Assembly (NCBI GenBank): GCA_001412365.1
Contig: LKUE01000423.1
Coordinates: 1-11,265 of the forward strand
Reading direction: 5' to 3'
Source of the DNA: Desulfuromonas sp. SDB
GTDB lineage: Bacteria; SDB-A
DNA: 11,265 nucleotides
Shown here: one piece after another, positions 1 through 6,895 of the stretch
Position numbering within the stretch: position 1 is the stretch's first letter
How the letters are laid out: every line of letters starts with the position of its first letter
Translations under genes and position numbers: made by a program
The notes under the pieces: model-generated
Told to the model about the DNA's origin: nothing
What the model saw: only the letters and a program-made list of their open reading frames with translations
Databases searched by the model: none

Positions 1-26
1 GTGTAAATTGTTTAAGCGGGGAAAAA

Positions 27-1949
27 ATGTTCAGAAAAATATTTGAATTATTTTCATTCATCAAGGGAAATAAAATACTATATATTGGTGCCATATTAGC
101 AGTAGCTCTAGCTACAGTATTCAGTTATGCCATTCCCCAAGTGATCAGGATAACCATAGATTCGATAATTGGCAACAATCCTTTGCAAACACCTTTATGG
201 ATAGACAATATAATAGAGAAATTAGGAGGCACTGAATCTATTAGAAACCAATTGTGGCTGCCAGGGGCAGTAATTGTAATACTAACTTTATTTCAGGGTG
301 TATTCACCTATTTGAAAGGAAGGTGGGCAGCTCAGGCTTCCGAACAATCCATAAAGAAGCTAAGGGATCAACTTTACAATCATCTCCAGCATTTACCTTT
401 TTCTTTTCATTCTGAAAGTAAAACTGGAGATCTTATTCAAAGATGCACTTCTGATGTGGAGACCATCCGCAGATTTTTTGCGATGCAGTTTGTGGAAATT
501 GGAAGAGCATTGATAATGCTGTTGATTGTCATACCTATAATGATTTCTCTAAATGTCAAAATGACAATTATTTCAATGATATTAGTGCCTATCATTTTCA
601 TATTCGCCATAATATTTTTTATCAAGGTAAAAGCAGCATTTAAAATGTCTGATGAAGCAGAAGGAGAACTTTCCACCGTGCTGCAGGAAAATCTTTCCGG
701 GATTAGAGTGGTAAAAGCTTTTGCCCGGCAAAAATACGAAATCAATAAGTTCCAAGGTAAAAATATGAATTATCGTAATTTAACTTACCGTTTGATCATC
801 CTGCTGGCTTGGTACTGGTCTGTTTCCGATTTTCTCTGCCTAACTCAAATTGCATTGGTTCTGGTTACAGGGGCAATGATGGCGGCACAGAACCAGATCA
901 GCTTAGGAACGCTGGTGGTTTTCACCACCTATGTGGGATTACTGTTATGGCCGGTAAGACAGATGGGAAGAGTGCTGACGGACATGGGGAAAGCTTTTGT
1001 ATCCGTCGAGCGTATTAAAATGATTTTAAATACTCACGTGGAATCCCGGATATTAATTGACAAGCTAAATCCAGATCTTCTTTTGCCCAGTTATTTAAAC
1101 ATCCACGGAGATAGAGAAGCAAAATTAATTAAAATTGAGGGAAATATTCATTTTGATCAAGTAGGTTTTCACTATCTGTCCGGTCATAAAATTTTAAGCA
1201 ACATCAGTTTCAAGGTTAAACCAGGACAAACTGTTGCTATACTGGGACCTACCGGCTCGGGAAAATCCAGTTTGGTCAATCTAATACCAAGGCTTTATGA
1301 CTACAGTTCCGGTTCCATAACTGTTGATGGAGTTGAACTTAAGGATATTGACCGTTACTGGATTAGAAATCAGATTAGTATAATTCTTCAGGAACCATTC
1401 CTTTATTCTAAGACAATTACGGACAATCTGAAAATGGGTAAAGAACATTGCAAAGAGTATGAAATCCAGGATGCCACTCAGACCGCAGCCATACATGACG
1501 TAATTACTGAATTTGACCAAGGATATCAGACCTTGGTGGGAGAAAAAGGAGTAACCCTTTCCGGAGGACAGAAACAAAGAGTAGCTATAGCCCGGGCAAT
1601 TTTGAAAAATTCACCTCTGTTGATTTTTGATGATTCATTTAGCGCAGTGGACACCGAAACTGATCTCCGTATTAGAAATGCCTTAAATAAGAAATTAGGG
1701 AAAACTACCACCTTCATCATCGCCCACCGTTTAACTACTCTCGCTCAAGCTGATTTAATTCTGGTAATGGAAAAAGGAGAAATTGTCCAGAGTGGTAATC
1801 ATCATCAGCTTATTAATCAATCTGGTCTGTACCAGAGAATTTGGGAAATTCAAAATGATCTGGAGGATGATATTCAAGCGGAAATGGATAATCCTCCAAT
1901 GGACAAGCCACTAAATAAATCTTGGCAAGGAGCTCAACGTGGAATATGA
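27..1949 (+). CDS. Heterodimeric ABC exporter, half with the degenerate Walker B (LmrC/BmrC/TM287-like)
   Basis: This is a full-length ABC half-exporter of 640 aa. An N-terminal transmembrane domain (about residues 15-325, six expected helices) is followed by a nucleotide-binding domain from about residue 370. Visible motifs are Walker A GPTGSGKS (407-414), Q-loop Q455, signature LSGGQ (511-515), Walker B LLIFD (531-535) and H-switch H567. The residue after the Walker B aspartate is D536, not the usual catalytic glutamate. In known heterodimeric exporters this marks the subunit that builds the non-hydrolysing ATP site. The loop after helix 1 (about 50-75) and the linker between the domains (about 338-370) look rather long. 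The ATG at 27 gives a normal N-terminus. The frame stays open to the window edge but has no start codon there, and only a weak GCGGGGA stands upstream. The gene overlaps the next one by 11 bases, so both are surely one operon. The exported substrate cannot be read from the sequence; a multidrug or lipid-like compound is usual for the family. Confidence 0.95.
   Translation: MFRKIFELFSFIKGNKILYIGAILAVALATVFSYAIPQVIRITIDSIIGNNPLQTPLWIDNIIEKLGGTESIRNQLWLPGAVIVILTLFQGVFTYLKGRWAAQASEQSIKKLRDQLYNHLQHLPFSFHSESKTGDLIQRCTSDVETIRRFFAMQFVEIGRALIMLLIVIPIMISLNVKMTIISMILVPIIFIFAIIFFIKVKAAFKMSDEAEGELSTVLQENLSGIRVVKAFARQKYEINKFQGKNMNYRNLTYRLIILLAWYWSVSDFLCLTQIALVLVTGAMMAAQNQISLGTLVVFTTYVGLLLWPVRQMGRVLTDMGKAFVSVERIKMILNTHVESRILIDKLNPDLLLPSYLNIHGDREAKLIKIEGNIHFDQVGFHYLSGHKILSNISFKVKPGQTVAILGPTGSGKSSLVNLIPRLYDYSSGSITVDGVELKDIDRYWIRNQISIILQEPFLYSKTITDNLKMGKEHCKEYEIQDATQTAAIHDVITEFDQGYQTLVGEKGVTLSGGQKQRVAIARAILKNSPLLIFDDSFSAVDTETDLRIRNALNKKLGKTTTFIIAHRLTTLAQADLILVMEKGEIVQSGNHHQLINQSGLYQRIWEIQNDLEDDIQAEMDNPPMDKPLNKSWQGAQRGI
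1927..1932 (+). promoter_or_regulatory. Shine-Dalgarno for the second ABC subunit
   Basis: AAGGAG lies six bases before the GTG at 1939, inside the 3' end of the first ABC gene. It supports a GTG start that overlaps the upstream stop (TGA at 1947-1949), which implies translational coupling of the two subunits. Confidence 0.8.
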
Positions 1950-3792
1950 AGGTTTCCAGGAACAGGAATTCACCAAAACACTTAAGTTTGATCTGTGGAA
2001 AAAGGTATTCAGCTACTCCAAGCCCTATAAATACTACTTGATAGGATTGTTCGTAGTTATGCTGGGGGTGGCGGTGATTGATGCGGTATTTCCTCTGATG
2101 ACCAGAACCGCCATAGACAGTTATATTACCCCTAAGAATACCGATGGATTGGGAAGATTTGCCCTGATCTACTTTGTGCTGGTGGCGGTTCAAAGCATTA
2201 ATGTCTGGCTGTTGATAGCTTTAGCCGGAAAGATTGATATGTGGATGTGCTACGATATCCGGAAACAGGGTTTCCACAAGCTGCAGTCATTATCTTTTTC
2301 CTATTACGACCGCACTCCTATCGGCTGGATTATGGCTAGAATGACCTCGGACAGTGAAAGACTGGGAGATACCTTTGCCTGGGGATTTGTGGATTTGGTC
2401 TGGGGGACAACCATGATGCTCAGTATCTCTGTAATCATGATGGTGCTCAATTGGAAATTAGCTTTGATTGTACTGGTTACTGTTCCCCTGCTGGTGGCAG
2501 TCAGCGGAAAATTTCAAACTCTAATCCTCCGAAGCTACCGCAAGGTCAGAAAAACCAATTCCAAGATAACTGGATCATTCAACGAAGGAATAATGGGGGC
2601 TAAAACAACTAAAACCCTGGTCAGGGAAAATGAAAACTTATCTGAATTTCAGAATCTAACCACCAATATGTTCAGATATTCATTTTCCGCAGCAGTTCAA
2701 TCCTCCCTGTACCTTCCCCTGGTCATCCTCATTGGAAGTGCGGGTTCCGCTCTAGCTGTATGGTTTGGGGGAAATGGAGTTATCGGAGGAGTTCTGACCT
2801 ATGGTACCTTGGTGGCATTTATCGCCTATACGGTCAGATTTTTCGAGCCGGTACAGGAATTAGCCAGAATCTTTGCTGAGTTTCAAAACGCCCAGGCATC
2901 TGCAGAGAGAATTTTTTCACTATTAGATGTCCAACCGGAAATCCAGGATTCACCTGAAGTTAAATTGAAGTTAAAAAAATTCAAACAGCAACATCCGGAA
3001 GTAGTAGATCTCCATACTAAAGTATTCTCGGAGATCAAAGGGGATATTGAATTCAAACAGGTCAGTTTTTCCTACGCCAAAGGCGAACAGGTTCTAAAAG
3101 ACTTCAATTTAACTGTTCCTGCCGGACAAACTGTAGCCATTGTAGGAGAAACTGGTTCCGGTAAGAGTACTATTGTCAATTTAATTTGCCGGTTCTACGA
3201 ACCAACCCGAGGAGAAATTTTAATTGATGGCTTGGATTACCGACTCCGCAGCATTCACTGGCTGCAGAACAACATTGGAGTGATGATGCAGTCACCCCAT
3301 TTATTCAGCGGGACCATAAAGGAAAATATTTTATACGGTAAATTAAATGCTACTGATCAACAGGTTATCCAGGCGGCAAAACTGGTTAACGCCGATAATT
3401 TTATTAATTCACTGGATCAGGGTTATGATACCGAAGTCGGTGAAGGAGGAAGCTTGCTTTCAGTGGGACAAAAACAGCTGATCTCATTTGCCCGGGCAAT
3501 ATTAGCTGATCCCAGGATTTTCATCCTGGATGAAGCCACTTCATCGGTGGATACGGAAACTGAAAAATTAATCCAGGAAGCGGTAAACGCCGTACTCAAA
3601 GACCGAACCAGCTTTGTCATTGCCCACCGTCTTTCCACTATTAAAACCGCAGACCGGATACTGGTACTGGATAAAGGTATAATCATTGAAGACGGAAGTC
3701 ATCATCAGTTAATTCAAAACCGGGGATATTATTACAAGCTCTACACCAATCAGTTCATGGAGGAAAAAGAAACCCAGCTACTGTATAATTAA
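1939..3792 (+). CDS. Heterodimeric ABC exporter, catalytic half (LmrD/BmrD/TM288-like)
   Basis: This is the second ABC half-exporter, 617 aa, with six expected transmembrane helices (about residues 30-320) and then the ATPase domain from about residue 368. Motifs are Walker A GETGSGKS (403-410), Q-loop Q451, Walker B IFILD (527-531) followed by the catalytic E532, and H-switch H563. The signature reads LSVGQ (507-511), so the central glycine of LSGGQ is replaced by valine. Its intact Walker B pairs with the intact LSGGQ of the first subunit to make one working ATP site. Its defective signature faces the first subunit's Walker B aspartate and makes the degenerate site. This reciprocal pattern is the hallmark of heterodimeric exporters and strongly supports the two proteins acting together in the cytoplasmic membrane. 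The GTG start is fixed by the AAGGAG at 1927-1932. The linker between domains (about 333-366) is lysine-rich and long. No terminator hairpin is visible after the stop; the repeat region begins at once. Confidence 0.95.
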   Translation: MEYEGFQEQEFTKTLKFDLWKKVFSYSKPYKYYLIGLFVVMLGVAVIDAVFPLMTRTAIDSYITPKNTDGLGRFALIYFVLVAVQSINVWLLIALAGKIDMWMCYDIRKQGFHKLQSLSFSYYDRTPIGWIMARMTSDSERLGDTFAWGFVDLVWGTTMMLSISVIMMVLNWKLALIVLVTVPLLVAVSGKFQTLILRSYRKVRKTNSKITGSFNEGIMGAKTTKTLVRENENLSEFQNLTTNMFRYSFSAAVQSSLYLPLVILIGSAGSALAVWFGGNGVIGGVLTYGTLVAFIAYTVRFFEPVQELARIFAEFQNAQASAERIFSLLDVQPEIQDSPEVKLKLKKFKQQHPEVVDLHTKVFSEIKGDIEFKQVSFSYAKGEQVLKDFNLTVPAGQTVAIVGETGSGKSTIVNLICRFYEPTRGEILIDGLDYRLRSIHWLQNNIGVMMQSPHLFSGTIKENILYGKLNATDQQVIQAAKLVNADNFINSLDQGYDTEVGEGGSLLSVGQKQLISFARAILADPRIFILDEATSSVDTETEKLIQEAVNAVLKDRTSFVIAHRLSTIKTADRILVLDKGIIIEDGSHHQLIQNRGYYYKLYTNQFMEEKETQLLYN

Positions 3793-3825
3793 TTCTCTGT
3801 GTTCAGGTAGGGGTGAGTAGTGGGA

Positions 3826-3843
3826 CTCTGTGTTTTCTGTGGT
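3826..3843 (+). repeat. 18-bp direct repeat, copy 1
   Basis: CTCTGTGTTTTCTGTGGT is identical to the copy at 3992-4009, 166 bp downstream. It is followed by CAATTATTTATGGG, which resembles the sequence after the second copy. Confidence 0.9.
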
Positions 3844-3861
3844 CAATTATTTATGGGTGGT

Positions 3862-3888
3862 GGGTGGCATCTGCGCAGCAGCATCTTT
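3862..3888 (+). repeat. 27-bp direct repeat, copy 1 (contains CTGCGCAG palindrome)
   Basis: This matches 3961-3987 at 25 of 27 positions, 99 bp away. The core CTGCGCAGCAG can fold on the minus strand as CTGC-TGC-GCAG. The offset differs from that of the 18-bp repeat (166 bp), so the region is not one simple tandem duplication. Confidence 0.9.
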
Positions 3889-3927
3889 TATAATCTGTGT
3901 TCCTGTGGGACTGTGTGCTGGTGGGTA

Positions 3928-3946
3928 CTGTGTTCATCAGTGGTTA
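3928..3946 (+). repeat. 19-bp element matching the cassette's left terminal repeat
   Basis: CTGTGTTCATCAGTGGTTA differs at one base out of 19 from the reverse complement of 10743-10761, and at two bases from 11217-11235. It ties this intergenic region directly to the ends of the GxxExxY cassette about 7 kb away. Confidence 0.85.
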
Positions 3947-3960
3947 TTAATTCCGGGTGG

Positions 3961-3987
3961 GGGTGGCATCTGCACAGCAGCATCCTT
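3961..3987 (+). repeat. 27-bp direct repeat, copy 2
   Basis: This is the second copy of 3862-3888, with G to A and T to C differences. The core reads CTGCACAGCAG, so the 8-base palindrome is lost, but the minus-strand hairpin CTGC-TGT-GCAG is kept. Confidence 0.9.
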
Positions 3988-3991
3988 ACCT

Positions 3992-4009
3992 CTCTGTGTT
4001 TTCTGTGGT
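3992..4009 (+). repeat. 18-bp direct repeat, copy 2, three bases from the RND stop codon
   Basis: This is a perfect copy of 3826-3843. Its TTTATTATTGGGG continuation contains the stop codon of the minus-strand RND gene (TTA at 4013-4015), so the repeat runs into the end of that coding region. Confidence 0.9.
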
Positions 4010-4012
4010 TTA

Positions 4013-6895
4013 TTATTGGGGATGTGGAGTATTCTTTTTACTGAAGAAGGTATAATAAAATACCGGCAGGATTAACAAGCTGCCCAGAGTGGAAAAGATC
4101 AATCCCCCCAGGCAGGATATAGACAGTTTGGAGAACACCAGCACTTCTGACTCCATAAAGGCAAAAGGCAACAATCCAATCAACGTGGTAAAGGTGGTCA
4201 ACAGGATCGGCCTGAACCGGTGTCCTGCCCGGGTGACCACATTCTCCAGATTTTGATGTTTTCCCCGGGAAAGATGATCCACCAGTACAATGCCGTCATT
4301 CACCGCAATTCCCAGCAGCAGTATCAATCCCACAAATGCGCTGGCGTCAAAAAGCTGATCGAAAATAAAGTAAATCAAAGCTACTCCCACAAAGGCAAAG
4401 GGCAGCACTAATATTATCAGCAGCGGTTTGGTCAATGATTCATAAAGACTGGATAAAATTACCATAAGTAAAAACACTGCCAGCACCAAAGCAATGATAA
4501 TCTCCTTTTTACTCAGCTCCGGTTCCGGTTCATGGAACATGTAATCGCCCACGCTGAATCCTTGGGGCAGTTCCAATGAATTTCTAAAAGCAATCCGGAA
4601 GTTCTCCGCCATCTTATAGGGACCCTGAAAATCATAGGCAATTGCCTTGGTGTACTGCTGGTTTTCCCGTTCAATGACTCCCGGAGTTATATACTCCTGG
4701 ATATTGCATAGATCGGACAACTCCACTCCTCTTCCCACCGGCAGACTGTTCATCTGATCTTTTTTCAGCAGACTGTCTCTGAATACATTCAAAGTGTAGG
4801 TTTCATATTCGGTAACCAGATTAAAACTTATTTTCTGCCGGAGCATGCTGGCTACATAGTAGGGGGAAAAACCGTATAATATCATTGCCGGTTTGGGGGT
4901 TATCTGAAATTCCTTCTGCTGTCCCCACCAGGAGAAGTTGATGTCCACATTGACGATCCGGGGATGGGATTCCAGTTTCCCCTTGACCCGCTGGCAGACA
5001 TTGACCAGCTTGTAGTAGTCGTATCCTTTTATGGTGAACTGGGGAAAACCGCTGAACCCGCTTCCGGTCCAGAACGGATCACCAAATCCAACAATCACTA
5101 TCCGACAATTGGCAAAATTAGTAGCTAACTCCTGCAATCTTTCTCTGAGCAGATAAGCCTGGGGAATGTCTCTATCGTAGTCAATCTCAATAAACGCCAT
5201 TCTATCATAAGCCCGGGACATGTAGCTGATATATCCGGTATGCTGGCTTATCTCATGCTCGAATATATCCAGCATCCGAACTAATTCCCCCTTCTCCGAA
5301 CCGGCAGGCAGTGAAATTCTCATAAATAGAGTATTATCATCCCAGTAGCTGATAATACTTCCTTTTTCCACTTTAGCTTGAAACAGATATATACCTGCCC
5401 CGATGATTAAGGCAGTTAAGGGGATAACTACCCACCGGAACGTCAGTATATGCTTCAACAGCCACTGATAACTCCGGGGATGGTAGGAAATCACCGGTTT
5501 AAGCTTTTTAGCTAATACCGGAGTGAGGGTAAAGGAAACAATGATTGATGAAATCAGGGTGTAGGAGGCAGCCAGAGCGAAGGGAATGTAGTATGCCCGG
5601 GTTTCTCCCTGGAAAAACAGAAACGGGATAAAGATGGAAATGGTAGTTAAAGTGGATGCCACTACCGGTAGGAATACTTCTCCCGCTGCCTTCTTTTCCG
5701 GTTGGGGAACTTGGTCTTCCTTTAACCTTAGGATATTTTCCATGACGATGATGGAATTATCCACCACCAAGCCAAATCCCAGGGCAATTCCGCTTAAGGT
5801 CAGCACATTTAAACTTAATTTGGTGAAATACATTATGATCACGGTGATCAGAGATGAAAACAGTATGGTCAAGAAAAATATTACCACTGAATACCGACTC
5901 TTCATGGTCACCAGGAAGGTTAATGACACCCCGGTTATTGCAATTAACGCAACTATACCCAGTTTTTTCATATTATCCCGGATATCATCAGCTTCATCCC
6001 TGATTATCTCCAGTTCAACCTGGTCATCCAGATCAAGCAGAGTTAGGCAGGAGCGAACATGTTCACTGAATTCCAGTAGTCCCTGATCCCTGCGTTTCTC
6101 TATGCGGAAAGTTAAAGCAGGATTTCCGTTTATCCGGCTGATCCACATAGGTTCTTCGGTAATTAAGTTAATCCTGGCAACATCCGATAGCAGCCTGTCT
6201 CCGATGTACATCGGTTCCGGATATACCGGATTTTTCAGTACAATTGACAAATTCCTGCCGTCAATATCAATATGGCTGACTGCTTGATCCCTTTGATAGA
6301 ATGCCTGGGCTACCTGGTATGGATTTACGGTGGGATCAGTTATTTCCACATTTAATATATTTTCGGGAGTTCCGGATAAGAGGACCTGTTTAACCCCCTC
6401 TGTTCTCTCCAAAGCTATCTTGATCCTCTCTCCAATTTCAGTCATTTTATTCAGATCATAAGGTCCACTCAGGGATATGATCAGAGGGTAAGTTTTTTCA
6501 AATTCCTCCGGGGACTGTTCTTCGATATGAGGGGATCTTACATCCTGGGGAAATTCAATTCGGGAAATCGCCTCTGAAATCAGTACTTTCTGATATTCAA
6601 TGTCCACCGAAGGTTCGAATTCAACTGAAATTTCACTGCTACCTCTGGTTGACCGGGACTGAACATTACGAATGCCCTGCAGCTTAAATATTTCACTTTC
6701 AATCTTCCGGGTTATGGTTTTCTCCACCAACTCGGGGGAAGCTCCCGACCAGTTTACGGAGATGGTCAATCCCGGATAGGATACCTCGGGATACAGTTCG
6801 ATGGGCAGACGGATTAGAGAGGTGATGCCCAATACTGCAATGATTGCGTATAATGAAAAAAGTGCTTTTGGTCTATTTAGAAAAAATCCGGTCAT
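4013..6895 (-). CDS. RND efflux permease, second of the pair (HAE1/AcrB-like)
   Basis: This 960-aa protein has the RND layout: a first membrane helix (about 12-30), a large periplasmic-side loop (about 32-310), a membrane block (about 311-465), a second large loop (about 508-795) and a last membrane block (about 797-950). The N-terminus FFLNRP followed by a helix is typical and fixes the ATG. The N-terminal porter motif NWSGASPELVE and the TM4 motif GFGLVVDNSIIVMEN are clear. In TM4 only one aspartate (D379) is present, since the second AcrB position is N380. In TM10 the AcrB lysine position reads N866, followed by D867 (AVNDGIVLVD). Loop 2 carries a glycine/aromatic stretch (about 603-615) where AcrB has its switch loop. 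It starts inside the 3' end of the upstream RND gene (23-base overlap) and has no good Shine-Dalgarno, so translation probably depends on coupling. It may form a mixed trimer with its partner, as in MdtBC; that is inference. The last seven residues (about 954-960) look unconserved and abut the repeat. Confidence 0.95.
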   Translation of the reverse strand: MTGFFLNRPKALFSLYAIIAVLGITSLIRLPIELYPEVSYPGLTISVNWSGASPELVEKTITRKIESEIFKLQGIRNVQSRSTRGSSEISVEFEPSVDIEYQKVLISEAISRIEFPQDVRSPHIEEQSPEEFEKTYPLIISLSGPYDLNKMTEIGERIKIALERTEGVKQVLLSGTPENILNVEITDPTVNPYQVAQAFYQRDQAVSHIDIDGRNLSIVLKNPVYPEPMYIGDRLLSDVARINLITEEPMWISRINGNPALTFRIEKRRDQGLLEFSEHVRSCLTLLDLDDQVELEIIRDEADDIRDNMKKLGIVALIAITGVSLTFLVTMKSRYSVVIFFLTILFSSLITVIIMYFTKLSLNVLTLSGIALGFGLVVDNSIIVMENILRLKEDQVPQPEKKAAGEVFLPVVASTLTTISIFIPFLFFQGETRAYYIPFALAASYTLISSIIVSFTLTPVLAKKLKPVISYHPRSYQWLLKHILTFRWVVIPLTALIIGAGIYLFQAKVEKGSIISYWDDNTLFMRISLPAGSEKGELVRMLDIFEHEISQHTGYISYMSRAYDRMAFIEIDYDRDIPQAYLLRERLQELATNFANCRIVIVGFGDPFWTGSGFSGFPQFTIKGYDYYKLVNVCQRVKGKLESHPRIVNVDINFSWWGQQKEFQITPKPAMILYGFSPYYVASMLRQKISFNLVTEYETYTLNVFRDSLLKKDQMNSLPVGRGVELSDLCNIQEYITPGVIERENQQYTKAIAYDFQGPYKMAENFRIAFRNSLELPQGFSVGDYMFHEPEPELSKKEIIIALVLAVFLLMVILSSLYESLTKPLLIILVLPFAFVGVALIYFIFDQLFDASAFVGLILLLGIAVNDGIVLVDHLSRGKHQNLENVVTRAGHRFRPILLTTFTTLIGLLPFAFMESEVLVFSKLSISCLGGLIFSTLGSLLILPVFYYTFFSKKNTPHPQ

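Larger units (their letters stand above)
3795..4020. repeat. Degenerate repeat array in the convergent intergenic region
   Basis: This GT-rich stretch separates the ends of the two converging operons and carries no credible gene. Read on the + strand it is about two and a half units of one pattern: a CTGTGT..CTGTGG block, a short TTATT-rich spacer, a G/T-rich GGGTGG block, then CATCTGC(G/A)CAGCAGCATC. Unit 1 is about 3826-3894, unit 2 about 3895-3990 (with extra internal CTGTGT copies), and unit 3 starts at 3991 and runs into the 3' end of the RND gene. A weaker partial copy (CTCTGTGTTC) begins at 3795. The same block and hairpin modules recur at 11190-11240 beside the GxxExxY gene. No intrinsic terminator (stable stem plus T-run) was found, although both operons must end here. 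The nature of the array is unknown; a decayed or gene-less relative of the right-hand cassette is the best guess. Confidence 0.75.

Noticed and set aside
1-26. Possible 5' extension of the first ABC gene to the window edge, or the tail of an upstream gene (GTG TAA at 1-6)
   Set aside because: The in-frame extension contains no start codon, and six bases are too few to support an upstream gene end.
1813-2193. 126-codon open frame on the - strand across the ABC gene junction
   Set aside because: It is the reverse complement of two well-supported ABC genes and shows no recognisable motif.
3889-3894. A perfect TATAAT on the + strand in the intergenic region
   Set aside because: There is no acceptable -35 at 16-18 bases and no gene downstream in that direction; probably chance.
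3793-4012. Bidirectional intrinsic terminator between the convergent operons
   Set aside because: The only stems are four base pairs (CTGC/GCAG) and are not followed by a T-run on either strand.
3795-4020. A CRISPR array
   Set aside because: The repeats have unequal spacing (99 and 166 bp), there are too few copies, the spacers are themselves related, and there are no cas genes.
3820-4075. Two overlapping small open frames on the + strand (74 and 81 codons) across the intergenic repeats
   Set aside because: Their peptides simply reflect the DNA repeats (glycine/tryptophan/cysteine-rich in both frames), no Shine-Dalgarno precedes them, and they run into the RND gene on the other strand.
5634-6086. 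150-codon open frame on the + strand
   Set aside because: It is antisense to the RND gene, with serine/threonine-rich composition typical of an antisense shadow and no family resemblance.
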